DNA from: Wyeomyia smithii
Taxonomy: Eukaryota > Arthropoda > Insecta > Diptera > Culicidae
Direction of reading: 5' to 3'
Length of the DNA stretch: 64,000 nucleotides
NCBI RefSeq assembly: GCF_029784165.1
Contig: NC_073696.1
Location: 152,636,372-152,700,371 of the forward strand
The notes beneath the pieces were generated by a model, which worked only from the letters and a program-made list of their open reading frames with translations, did not search any database and was not told the DNA's origin. A program made the position numbers and the translations under genes. This document shows, piece by piece, positions 1 through 11,009 of the stretch. Positions within the stretch are counted from its first letter, which is position 1. The number at the start of each line of letters is the position of its first letter.

Positions 1-850
1 AGAATGATACACAGGAGCTAAAATTTACCACAGATACTATTTTGAATTATAAGATGGCGACTTCCGGTATTGGGTGTTATTCGATCATTTTCGGCTGTTT
101 CCCAGGAACATGTGCTTCCAGAAGAGGGAGGGGCGTCGAACCATTATGGACATATTTGTTACCTCTAAAAAATTCAACCAGAATGACGCTCAGAGGCCAG
201 AAATAATCTAAAATACCATTTTGAAACCCAAGATGGCGACTTCCGGTTTGTGAAAAACAGCCTAAAATAACCAAATACCATCCAATATGAGTATTTCTGC
301 ACACCTAGATTTTATTGCCGAGAACTCAACAGCTGATAAATTCAACGAAATGTTCTACAAGTTTTCGGTGGAATTTTCAAAAATATCGGCAAATGAAATG
401 TCAATACTTGCTGGTTTACGGTAAAGCTATATATTTGCTGAGTGTTCGTCGAAATATATTGCTGACATTTGTTAAAAACTTCGCTGAGCTCAATCAGCTG
501 TTGGGAAGTTTGCCGAGATAAATTAATTGTGTGGAACCAGAATGATGCAATGAGCTAACAATTGACCCCAGGCACCATTTTGAATTGCTAAATGGCAACT
601 TCCAGCAAACAGTCGAAAATGACCGAATAATACTCAATATGGATATTTCCGTAATCGAAATGATGCATAGAAACTTGACCCTGGACACTATTTTGAATTT
701 AAAGACGACCACTTTTAGTTTGTGGAAAACAACCAAAATAACTAAATACCTCCCAATATGGGTATTTCCGGTGTCAGATTTATGCCAGAAAGTCTGCTGG
801 AAATGACCGAATACCACCCAATATGAATATATTCAGAATTAATGCGATGT
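1..850. repeat. Imperfect ~120-bp tandem repeats, Helitron-like interior sequence
   Basis: The stretch consists of degenerate units that share phrases such as 'aagatggcgacttccgg' (near 52, 231 and, decayed, 590), 'aaatgaccgaatacca' and 'caatatggatatttccg'. The same vocabulary returns at 45.06-45.65 kb and 50.5-50.65 kb, the latter ending in a Helitron-like 3' terminus, so this is probably the interior of a related element. Short reading frames here have no recognisable domain. Confidence 0.55.
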
Positions 851-1037
851 ACAGAAGCCAAAAGTCGAGGATGTTGTCATTTCAATGAAACCAATTATTT
901 CAAACGAGTTGTTATTTTACTTTGATCATATCCTATGGCCGATTCGTCGTGCATTTGCAGACTTTGAACACATCGCAAGGAATCAATGAATTTGGAACGT
1001 TCAAATATTACGATAGCACATTTGAATTATGTTGAGG

Positions 1038-3892
1038 CCACATATATCAATCAAAGCAGGTATAGTTTTAAATAGTCTTTGAATTTCTTTTCTTTCCATA
1101 AGTTCTGAACCACATATCAAATTGTTATGAAGTTTGTTATTTGTAAGTTCGAAAGATGACTCGTTCGTATGACACTAGCTATGTTCAATAAAGTACGTAA
1201 TAATACATAACGGTTTCTTAAATTCGATTATTATCAAATGAAATGGGAACGTATAGGGCAGCCAAACTTTGAAACCGCGTGTTCAATCATAATTCATCAG
1301 TCAACCCTTAACTAGCCCGCTCATCTGATAATAATAATCAAATCGGTTGTGTAGTTTCTGAGATAATGAAGTTTCGTGATTTTCACAAGTCGGCACATTA
1401 CAAATGAAGTTACAGTTCGATTACAGTAAAATTCAATAGGATCTTCTGAGGCAGCTAGACCATTCATTTGAAAGACCATTTCATTTGAGAAAAGTGAGTG
1501 AGTCCAAGTAGTCTTCGTAATATGTTCCTTTTCATAGCTGGATTTCACATTTTTAAACATAACAGGCAAAGTAATAGTCCGATTGCAAAACAAATCAATA
1601 GGGTCTTATGGGGCAATTAGACCTTCCATTTGACACTGATTTTTTGAAAATCGGTACAGCCATCTCTGAGAAACATGAGTGAGATTAAACAGTCTTCAGA
1701 ACACGTTTCTTTTCATTACTTTTGAACCACAAGTTCAATCTTCATGAAATTCAAAACTTAAGGGATTTCTCGGTAGCCCGTTCTTTTGAGACCAATTTTG
1801 TTCAAATCGGTTGTGTAGTTTTTGAGATATTGATGTTTCATGATTTTTACATTTTTAAACATAACCTCTAAACTAAAAATCCGATTACAATAAAATTCAA
1901 TAGGGTCTTATGGGGCAACAAGACCATTCATTTGCAATTAATTTCATGAAAATCGGTCCAGCCATCTCTGAGAAAAGTGAGTGAGAATAAAAATCTGCAC
2001 ATACACACACTCACACAGACACACACACATACAGAAAATGCTCAGCTCGTCGAGCTGAGTCGAGTGATATATGCCATTCGGCCCTTTGGAGCACTTTTAT
2101 ACTTTCGGTTTTGCAAGTGATTGCTATACCTTTCTAGGAGAAAGGCAAAAGAGACAACAATAGCGAAAATCTTCAAATTGACGCAGCCATTGAAATTGCA
2201 CATGAAGAACATAACCGTAAAATCGAACATCAAATCAAGTCTTGCCCTAAGTACTTCTTCAATTACGTAAAAACCAAACTAAAGAGTAACAACTTTCCAT
2301 CACGAATGCATCTTGACAGTAATGTAGGACACACTAGTAATGAAATAGTCTTTTTGCCACTTTTTTTTTCAAGAAATATACACCACATTTGAAGAAACCG
2401 CGACCGCGAATATTTCTCGTATTTTCCTGAATATTCGAATTCTTTATCTGTCAATCAAATATCTGAATTCGAAATTCAGAACGCACTTAAAAATTTAGAC
2501 GCTACGAAAGGTCCTGGGCCTGACAGAATAGCTCCTATTTTTCTCAAAAACTTGGCAGAAGAACTATCTACACCTTTACTATACCTCTTTAATATGTCTC
2601 TGAAAAATGGAATTTTTTCAGAACTTTGGTAAACCTTATATTTAGTGCGAATTTTCAAATCTGGCGCTAAATCTGACATTCGTAATTATCGTGGAATTGC
2701 CATTATTTCATGCAAATGTTAGCGTGTTAAAAAATCAATTTAAATAATCTTCAACGATAGGGTAAGCATGTATAAAACACCAAAGGTATAAAAGTGCTCC
2801 AAAGGGTCGAATCTCGTATATCAATCGACTTAGTTCAACGAGCTGAGCATTTTCTGTATGTGTGTGTGTGTGTGTATGTAACGGTCTCCCAATCTCACTC
2901 GATTTCCTCAGAGATGGCGGGACCGATTTTCATGAGATTAATTGAAAATGAAAGGTCTAGTTGCCCCATAAGACCCTATTGAATTTTATCGTAATCGGAT
3001 TTTTAGTTTAGAGGTTATGTATCAAAATGTTAAAATCACAAAACTTCATTATCTCAGTAATTACACAACCGATTTGAACACATTGGAACATTGGTATCAA
3101 ATGAACGGGCTACCTAAAAAACCCTTAACTTTCAAATTTCATAAAGACATGTAGTTCAAAAGTTATGGAAAGAAACGTGTTCTCGAGACTATTCAATCTC
3201 ACTCATGTTTCTCAGAGATGGCTAGACCGATTTTCATAAAATCGGTGTCAAATGGAAGGTCTAGTTGCCCCATAAAACCCTATTGATTTTATTGGCAATC
3301 GGACTATTATTTTGTCTGTTATGTTTAAAAATGTGAAATCCAGCTATGAAAAGTAAAATTTTCACAAGACTACTTAAACTCACTCACTTTTCTCAGAGAT
3401 GGCTGAACCGATTTTCACTAAATTAGTGTCAAATGAGAGGTCCAGCTGCCTCATAACACCCTATTGAATTTAACTGTAATCGGACGGCAACTTCTTCTGT
3501 AATGTATCGAAATGTGAAAATCACGAAACTTCATTATCTCAGAAACTACACAACCGATTTGAACAATATTGATATCAGATGAACGGGCTAGTTAAGGGTT
3601 GACTGATGAATCATGATTGAACAAGTGGTTTCATAATTCGGCTGCTCTATACGTTCTCATTTCATTCGATTATAATCGAACTTAAGCAACCGTTATGTAT
3701 TAAATTGTAATAACAACGAAAGTCTATTATCTCAAAGAGTACACGATCGAACTAGTGTCATACGAACGAGTTATCTCTTAAACTTACAAATAACTTACTT
3801 CATAACAACTTGATATGTGGTTCAAAAGTTATGGAACGAAAAGAAATTCAAAGACAATTTAAAGCTATACCTGCTTTGATCGATATATGTGG
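1038..3892. mobile_element. Large foldback element with ~1.1 kb inverted arms
   Basis: The left arm (about 1038-2115) is the reverse complement of the right arm (about 2780-3892). For example, 'atcaaagcaggtatag' near 1049 is mirrored by 'ctatacctgctttgat' near 3865. Each arm holds at least three degenerate direct repeats built around 'ccatctctgagaaa' and 'gaccctattgaatttta' and a CA/TG microsatellite (about 1998-2032 and 2857-2878). The 0.66 kb spacer contains a reverse-transcriptase fragment. No transposase is visible, so it would be non-autonomous. Confidence 0.75.
2136..2705 (+). pseudogene. Jockey-type non-LTR reverse transcriptase fragment
   Basis: Translation with frame changes gives the N-terminal part of a non-LTR RT: 'FFNYVKTKLKSNNFPSRM', then 'DATKGPGPDRIAPIFLKNL', then 'FKSGAKSDIRNYRGIAIIS'. 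The block with GPD followed by a W and the NYRGIA segment is characteristic of Jockey/CR1-type polymerases. The catalytic YADD region is absent, an in-frame stop lies near 2629, and the fragment ends abruptly around 2705. It sits between the two arms of the foldback element, so it was either captured or is the remains of an insertion there. Confidence 0.7.
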
Positions 3893-3930
3893 GCTAGGGT
3901 GCCAATCATCGTATGGAAAAACGTGACAAA

Positions 3931-5095
3931 ATTCACTTTTTGGGTTCTAAAATATTGATGTTGTAATTGAAGTATTAAATATGAAATTTGACGTAATGTT
4001 AGTGCTTAAGAAATAGCGAAATAATAGAAATGACTCTTAATATCAAACAATTTTATCACGATCGATACCGAGAGCGTTCAAATAGTACGATACCACATTT
4101 AAATTATGTTGACCCCACGTGGGTGCCAGCCAAAATGGTCATCCCGGATTTCAAAAAGAAACCCTATACAAAATGTTCACCTGCTCGAAAAAACACCCTG
4201 TGCAAAATTTCAGCTCAATCGGACTTAAAATGGGGTGGCGCAAAGCGATTGAAGTTTGGCCTGTTTGAAAACCGAAAAATCACCCAAGGGAGGGGTACGT
4301 AAAATTTCGGTTTTCGAAAATTTTTTTTGATGCCAAATGATTTAAAAACGCATGAAACGTCGAGAATTGGTGTCATCTGAAAAAAATTTTTTTGAAAAAA
4401 TCGACTCTCTGGGACAGTCGTTTTTTCAATTGTGGAAGGCGGAGTTCAAAATGTTTAGGATTTATCATTTGAAATTGATCACTAGTCTCTCGAAATAGCC
4501 TGTATAATGATATACTTTATAACTAGCATCAAATACATTATGTTTCATTAGGATGGTTCATTTATTCGGCATACGGTGGTTCATAATATTGTGAAAAATG
4601 AGTATAAAATAAAAAAAGCGCATCGGTTCGTTTGATTGGTGTGGCGTCTTCGACAAAGCTGTAGATAATATTCTGTCTTTCCAAAAAAGTGTCCAAGGGG
4701 GGGCTTGGGGTCCGAGGGGGGTGTCCAAGGGGGGGCCTGGGTGATTTTTCGGTTTTCAAAAAGGCCAAACTTCAATCGCCTTGGCGCCACCCCATTTTAA
4801 GTCCGATTGAGCTGAAATTTTGCACTGGGTGTTTTTTCGAGCAGGTGAACATTTTGTATAGGGGTTTTTTTTTTAAATTCGGGATGACCATTTTGGCTGG
4901 CACCCACGTGGGCTCAACATAATATAAATGTGGTATCGTACTATTTGAACGCTCCCGGTATCAATCGTGATGAAATTGTTTGATATTAAGAGTCATTTCT
5001 ATTATTTCGCTATTTCTTAAGCACTAACATTATGTCAAATTTCATATTTAATACTTCAATTACAAAATCAATATTTTAGAACCCAAAAAGTGAAT
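3931..5095. mobile_element. Second foldback/MITE with ~390-bp inverted arms
   Basis: The left arm (3931 to about 4310) begins 'attcactttttgggttcta' and the right arm (about 4700-5095) ends with its complement 'agaacccaaaaagtgaat'. The arms also share 'cccacgtgggtgccagcc' near 4116, mirrored near 4898. The centre contains G-rich strings near 4696-4740 and no coding domain. A 45-bp piece related to an arm lies at about 997-1035, just outside the first foldback element, suggesting several copies nearby. Confidence 0.7.
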
Positions 5096-6142
5096 ATACT
5101 TTTATTGGATTTAAGCATTCATGTAAATCTATTTTTACGAATAATAAGTTTGAATGAGAAAGGCTGAGTTTGACCGCTAGGTGGATTAATTTAGGTTTTA
5201 TTTTTCTATTTTTTCTTCTGGAATAACTTCAAACAAATTTGATATTTTCTCAGGAACCTCCCGTATTTCAACACCTAATATCAAAACTCGAATATAGACA
5301 AAGGTTCAAGAACAAATTTGTAAATTTGAGCTGAATGTACCACAACCCTTCTAAGAAACTATGTAAAAACTATAAAATTCAAACGAAAAACCAGCCATCT
5401 TTACTGCTTGCCATCTACTTAAATGCAAATACTTGCAGCTGGAACCTTAAGCAAATCTTTTTTAAATCCTAAATCTTCCATTTGGTGGTAATTTGGTGAC
5501 AGCATCTCGCGCGGAACACATTTAAAAGTTTACATGAATTTAGGTATGAGTGGAGCTCTCTGACTTTATTACTACGTTCCCTCTTACGACTGATTATGAT
5601 TTCAGTTTAGCACATACTTAAGCAAACAACACCGCAATAGCAAAACATACCTGTTTTCTGAAGACTTATGAAGAAAATAAGCAAATTGCAATTGAATTTG
5701 TTTTACAGCGCATATGTACACAATGTAAAAAAAAAACACGTCTGCTCAAACTGATTTTGCAAGTGTCGAACACCTTCACTTATCTCGTGCTCAAAAGTGA
5801 ACTGTTTATAAAATAGGCCAACAAAAACAGCTTTCCTTCATTCTCAGGTTCATAACCGATCCATTAAATCAATGATGACCAGAAAACAAAAAAAAACTTT
5901 TTTTGTATTTTTGGCCTATGGACGAACCACTGTGCAGCGTTTCCGTAACGTTTGTTCACTAGTGTATAAAGTTTATTACCTGGTATTTTCACTTGTATAT
6001 CTCAAATGAACCTCTAAGCATCTGTATCTAGTGAAGAAACGATAAAAATGGTATAATTTGCTTAAATACTCAATGCTTTCTGCTACACTCATGTTTAACT
6101 TCATTTTCTCTCAATACGCCGCGAAAGAACTACCCTATTCTT
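5096..6142. other. AT-rich spacer, nothing recognised
   Basis: About 1 kb with no long frame, no terminal repeats and no recognisable domain. It reads as diverged intergenic or decayed repeat sequence and ends at the 5' LTR of the gypsy element. Confidence 0.5.
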
Positions 6143-6338
6143 TGTAGTGGATACAGATACCGTAGTGCAGTCAAAAAAATATTAATATCAATTGTCGGAT
6201 CCATACGTATGATGCAATTTGGTCATCTGCGTAGGATTTAATATGACTAAATAATATATTAGCACAGCACAAATGTAAAATAAAATTGGCAACCAGCAAA
6301 AAAAATTGACGCAAACTTTTGCGTTTGATCGCAACTTT
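6143..6338 (+). repeat. 5' LTR, segment shared with the 3' LTR
   Basis: Almost identical to 12661-12858. It starts with TG. The shared sequence stops at 'gatcgcaacttt', but the putative primer-binding site is 94 bp further on, so the full LTR may extend to about 6430, with the 3' copy truncated. Confidence 0.75.
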
Positions 6339-6431
6339 GTGCAACTTTTTACATTTCATTCGACGAGATTTACAGCGCGCGGACGTGATTGCTACAAACT
6401 CCAAGATGAACAGAAAAAAAAATCACCAGAA

Positions 6432-6446
6432 TGGCGCAGTTACTCC
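6432..6446 (+). promoter_or_regulatory. Putative primer-binding site
   Basis: 'tggcgcagttactcc' begins TGGCGCAG, the form used by tRNA-Ser-primed insect gypsy elements. The match beyond the first eight bases is imperfect. A splice-donor-like 'aggtaagtaa' follows at 6451. Confidence 0.4.
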
Positions 6447-6514
6447 CTGGAGGTAAGTAAAACAATTTGAAAACATCAAGAAAAAGCAAAATTGAACTTA
6501 AAATAAATAAGAAA

Positions 6515-6637
6515 ATGGCCGACGGAAGGGCGGCTGGTAAAAAAGTGCATCCGACGGAAGAGCGGATTTGCATCATGCAACCAATGATTGATACAAGCGA
6601 AGAAAATGCAATTTCGGAAGAGCAAAGATTAAATTAG
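6515..6637 (+). CDS. Small 40-residue frame in the gypsy leader
   Basis: An ATG at 6515 opens a 40-residue frame starting MADGRAAGKKVHP and ending at TAG 6635-6637. It lies between a consensus splice donor (GT at 6453) and an acceptor (TCTGTTTCAG ending at 6678), so it may be intronic leader sequence and untranslated. No domain is recognised. Confidence 0.2.
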   Translation: MADGRAAGKKVHPTEERICIMQPMIDTSEENAISEEQRLN

Positions 6638-6710
6638 ATATAAATGAATTTGAAGAAAAAATGTTTTGTCTGTTTCAGTGACTCCCCGAACAAGAAAAAG
6701 AAGAAGAAGA

Positions 6711-7252
6711 GTATGAACACGGGAGAGAAATCTCATCAGAAAGCATTTACGCTAAAATCGTTAGCAAAGCAACTGGAAGAAGAGAGAATCCAAACCACAA
6801 CCTTGTTGGAAGAATTAGCGAAAGAACGAGCACAAAAAGCGGAACTGCAGGCCAATGTTTCTGCATTGCAAATGGCAATTATTACTGCAGAAAACGGCTG
6901 CCTTAGTATGAATGGAGCTACACCGAACTTTAGTGTGCGTCAAGCTGATCATACATCTAGCTCACAGGAATCTCAAACAGCCAACAACGCCGCAGAGAAC
7001 GACAGCTCGGATTTTGACGGAGGGCCAAAGCACTCTTGTACCCGCCGAGCGGATCCGGCTGTTATTTTGAAAGATCTCCAAGGAGCAAACAACGTTGTAG
7101 AAGACCGCAGCGTAGATTTCGATGGAGCGACAGAACACGCCAATACGCAACGGGTTGATCCGTCAGTTACCTTGCAGGAATCCCGATTCATTTCGTCCGT
7201 TAATCAGTTGTCCGTTTCGTCCCTAACGATTCCCGTAAGTAGAGTGAATTAA
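6711..7252 (+). CDS. Gypsy gag N-terminal module 1 (coiled coil)
   Basis: The frame is open from 6644, but I prefer the ATG at 6711 because a consensus acceptor ends at 6678 and could follow the leader donor at 6453. The product (about 180 residues) starts with basic residues, then a heptad-rich segment 'LAKQLEEERIQTTTLLEEL' predicted to be a coiled coil, then a Ser/Thr-rich region. Its end, 'SVNQLSVSSLTIP', resembles the corresponding part of the next module ('SISQLSIASVNIP', near 7900). The frame stops 18 bases past a GTAAGT donor at 7235 that directly follows the TIP codons. This looks like a duplicated gag exon; by itself it encodes no capsid or zinc knuckle. Confidence 0.5.
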
Positions 7253-7359
7253 AAAAAAAGTGATTTCATTGACTGATTATCTAGGCTTGTGAGAAAAAAA
7301 AAGATTGGAAGTAGAAAAGAATTTTTAGGGCGAAATGATGCAATTTGCAGAGAAAGAAT

Positions 7360-7525
7360 TGCATGAGCGAAGCGGTCTCATTGCAAGAAAAATTAGCGAA
7401 GCAGTCTCATTGCAAAAAGAAAAAAAATGAGCGAAGCGGTCTCATTGCAAGAAAATAAAATAAAATAGAGCAGAGCGGTCTCGCGAAAAAAAAAACAGAA
7501 TGATTGAGCGAAGCGGTCTCAACAC
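7360..7525 (+). repeat. Short tandem repeat, ~22-bp core x5
   Basis: Five degenerate copies of 'gagcgaagcggtctcattgc' separated by A-rich linkers, lying between the two gag modules inside the apparent intron. Spacing is irregular. Confidence 0.8.
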
Positions 7526-7580
7526 AACAAATACAAATTGTTTCAGGCATTTTTTTTATCTCTACCTTACAGCGAAACAT

Positions 7581-8960
7581 ATGCAAACGCAGAAGCAAGG
7601 GTACAAAATGAAGGATATGACGCGCAATTCACCGGTTGAAAATATTAGCGTCCCTTCGGTAGGGAAGCAAAGAAAAAAATATAAGGTTAAAGATTTGTCC
7701 CGTGAATTGGCGGCAGAGAAGGCCAAAAACATTCAACTAATGGAAGAACTCGAACAAAGTCAACGAATCAACGAGGAACTTCTGGCTAATCAAGCTGAGA
7801 AAGAGGCCAACAGATCTGATTTCGAAAGCGAAACCCCATTTTCTAGTACTCGCAGGGTATCAGCTGTAGCTAATTTTGAAGATTCACGGTTTTACAACTC
7901 TATTAGTCAGCTTTCGATCGCTTCCGTCAATATACCCGAGTGCAAATCTGCGGATGACGGTGAGATTCATCGCCAATCCTCCGAAGCTTGGAAAGATCTG
8001 CTCGTAGATTCAATGACATTAGCAGGAGTACAAGATGAATTAACTAAGTTCACCATTTTTTAAATCAAGGCCGGATCTAAACTTCTTGAAATTTTCAACA
8101 ACACAAAATCGTCGAATGAGGACCCGAATGTTAGCTGCTTTTCATTTGCCAATGCAATGTCAAGGTTAAAATCTTACTTTGGATCTTGTTCAGAGGTAAT
8201 GCTAATTAGGCGTAAATTAGCAATGTGCGCTCAGAAGCAAGAAGAATCTGACTTGGCTTTTTTTACTCGTGTTGGCTCGATGGCCCGACTGTGCGCATTT
8301 GATCCCTCAAAAGAATTTGAACAAATTGTTGCAACAATTGCCGAGCATGCCATCAATAGAGATGTCCGAAAAGCTGCACTAAAAATGTTGAGTCGCAATA
8401 AATGTTTCACAGATTTAATCGATGTAGTAAGCGAAATAGAAACAATTAAACTGAACGAGGATTATGTTCGCAGGAAGTATCGCAATGATGAGCAAGCATT
8501 AGTAGCTTCTGTTGGCGCACCATACCCAGGAAACATGGGTTGCGCGGGGCGTTATGTACTACAAAGAAATTTTCAGCACAATTCTAACAGGCCGTTTAGA
8601 GGAGGCGATCGAGCTTCACGAGGCAGACAGCCCTTTTTCAATGACATTTCATCGTTCCGATACGCATCGAATGACGCTTACACTAGTTCATCATCCCATT
8701 TCACTCGTAAGAATAAATGCTGGCGCTGGAATAGCATATATCACGAGGCTGTCGGTTGTAGTCACAGAGAGAAAGTTTGCAACAGTTGTGGAGTTCGTGG
8801 TCACATCCAGAGAGCGTGTCACACTCGTGGCAAAGGGCATGGCATTAAGCGACAATGTACTGAGCCGTTGGAGACACCTGCAAAAAAAGTCGCAGCGATT
8901 GAGGAAGTGAGAGAAGACTCAGAGGCTGTTGAACCAGTAAGTGAATCCACTGATTTTTAA
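7581..8960 (+). pseudogene. Gypsy gag (module 2, capsid-like region, zinc knuckles), one in-frame stop
   Basis: From ATG 7581 the frame runs through a coiled coil 'LSRELAAEKAKNIQLMEEL', a Ser-rich linker, then an in-frame TAA at 8061-8063, after which the same frame stays open to 8960. The second part has an alpha-helical gag-like region ('FTRVGSMARLCAFDPSKEF') and, near its end, cysteine clusters 'CWRWNSIYHEAVGCSHREK' and 'CNSCGVRGHIQRACHTRG', the latter a CCHC zinc knuckle for nucleic-acid binding. A splice donor GTAAGT at 8937 follows the CCA codon and precedes the stop at 8958-8960. The role would be virus-like particle assembly and RNA packaging. The internal stop makes this copy defective unless read through. 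Confidence 0.7.
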
Positions 8961-9117
8961 TTTTTGCTTAGTTTTAATTTTCATTCATCCGCAATGTTCT
9001 GAAAAAAACCAAATTCAAATTAATTATCAATTAAATTTACTAAATTAATTAAATTACAAAAAAAAGAAAATAAAATGAATAATTAACAAATACTGGTGTG
9101 TTACATGTTATCCTCAG
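8937..9117 (+). other. Putative phase-0 intron joining gag to pol
   Basis: The segment begins GTAAGTGAA directly after a complete gag codon and ends TTATCCTCAG directly before a codon in the pol frame. It is 181 bp long and strongly AT-rich compared with both flanks. Removing it bypasses the gag stop at 8958-8960 and leaves one continuous frame. Splicing is inferred from sequence only. Confidence 0.5.
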
Positions 9118-10948
9118 ATACGTTTGCAAGAAAATCAACATGGGGCGGAGAACGTTACGAACACCCATGTAGGTCCTCAAATTGAAGCACTTGATAATGT
9201 TGCACAAGTTGCGTGTACCAGCACCAATGTCATGTTCACTGGAGATGACGTCGCTAATATTACCGCAAAGGTATCAGGCATGCAATGCATGTTCATGATT
9301 GATTCCGGTGCGCAAGTGAATACATTCACTGATAAAATGTTCAAAATGCTCATTTCGAACTCTAGCTATTCTACTGGAATCCTCGACGTCCAATACAAAT
9401 CAGACAAAGCACTTAAAGCTTATGCAACAGAAGGCATCATCAACGTTTTGGCTACTTTCCACGCTCCTCTTTATATTTCTAGTGATAGACCTACATACAT
9501 AGAGAAGTTCTATGTAGTCAGTGACGCTCGTGCTCTGTTGGGAAGACCAACAGCTTCACGGTACAGTGTTGTGATGCTAGGTTTACAGGTACCTATAAAA
9601 TGTAAGGAGATCTCGTTTGTAGAATCGGTATACGCAGGAGAAATTGCTTCAATTTTCACGGTCGAAGCATTTCCAAAATTCAACGTCCCTCCTGTTAAAA
9701 TCTACTACGACACAACAAAACCACCTTGCAGAAATGTTTTTATCAATATACCTTTGGCAGTTAAATCACTAGTTGAAAAAAGACTGGAGAACCTGGTTTC
9801 AGCTGATATCATAGAAAGAGTTGTTGATGGAATGGATATTTTGTTCTGTTCGTCAATGTTGGTCGTGCCCAAAGGCAAAGACGACATATGTTTAGTTATT
9901 GACTTACGGGGACCTAATCGCTATATTCACAGAACTCCATTTCCGATTCCTACTTAAGAAAAAATTCTTTCCGAGTTAGATGGAGCCAACTGGTTCTCTA
10001 CCATTGATTTAACCAATGCATTTTTTCACATTGAACTGCATGAAGACTCACGCCATCTCACTAATTTCTACACAGAGTTCGGAATGTTCCGTTGCGTCCG
10101 ATTACCGTTCGGTCTGTGTAATGCATCCGATATATTCCAAGAGACGCTCCAACGAACTGTGCTTGCTGATTGCAAGGGATGCAAAATCTATTTGGATGAC
10201 GTTCTTGTATTCGGAAAAACAAAAGAAGAGCATGACACTAATCTGGAAAAAGTTCGCTTGCCTTGCTAACCATAATGTTGTATTGAATGAAGACAAATGC
10301 GTCTTTGGGAGTCAATCAGTTGTATTCCTTGGTTTTCATCTTACTCCCAACGGCTGGCAAGTTGAGGAAGAAAAAGTTCAAGCGATTAGGAACTTCAGAC
10401 AACCAAACAGTTGCGCGGAAGTAAAAAGCTTCCTAGGACTAATAACTTTCATGGACAAATACAACCTTACAGACCGTATAGAGCTTTTCGTAGATGCCTC
10501 TTCTGTTGGCTTGGGCGCGGTACTAACTCAAATAGACGGCAATAATACTCCTAGGATTATAGCATGTGCTTCTAAATCTTTATCTATCGCGGAAAAACGG
10601 TACCCCCAAACGCAGAAGGAAGCTCTAGCAGTTGTTTGGGGTGTTGAAAAGTTTTCATACGACTTGTTGACCAGACCGTTCACTATTAGAACTGATGCAG
10701 AGGCAATCCAATATATATTCAGTGTTAATCATCGTTTAGGCAAACGAGCAATTTCACGCGCGGAAAGTTGGGTGTTGAGATTACAGCCTTACGACTATGA
10801 AATCAAAAGAGTTCCCGGAAATCAAAACGTAGCCGATACGTTGTCTCGTCTCATACCAGCAACACAGGAAGCAACTCTGTTTGAAAAAGAAGATGAGACT
10901 CACTATCTCTTCTCGCTGGATGCTAGTAACATGATCATTACGAAATAG
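9118..10948 (+). pseudogene. Gypsy pol: protease, reverse transcriptase, RNase H
   Basis: The first part contains a retropepsin site 'MIDSGAQVNTFTDKMF', followed by RT fingers with 'VVPKGKDDICLVIDLRGPN'. A TAA at 9955-9957 interrupts the frame, which then resumes with 'LDGANWFSTIDLTNAFFHI', 'RLPFGLCNASDIFQ' and the catalytic 'IYLDDVLVF'. A frameshift near 10260 moves to the frame that carries 'VVFLGFHLTPNGW' and the RNase H start 'IELFVDASSVGLGAV'. Between 'FLGLITFMDKY' and that RNase H start (about 10460) the RT connection domain is missing, an internal deletion. RNase H ends with 'GNQNVADTLSRL'. The enzyme would copy element RNA into DNA; this copy is inactive. Confidence 0.85.
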
Positions 10949-11009
10949 AAACATTTTCGGAAAAAGACAGCGAACTACAACTAGTACGAGAAACGATGTC
11001 GTCGAACAA

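Noticed and set aside
7360..7525. CRISPR-like short repeats
   Set aside because: Irregular spacing, A-rich linkers rather than unique spacers, and a eukaryotic retroelement context.
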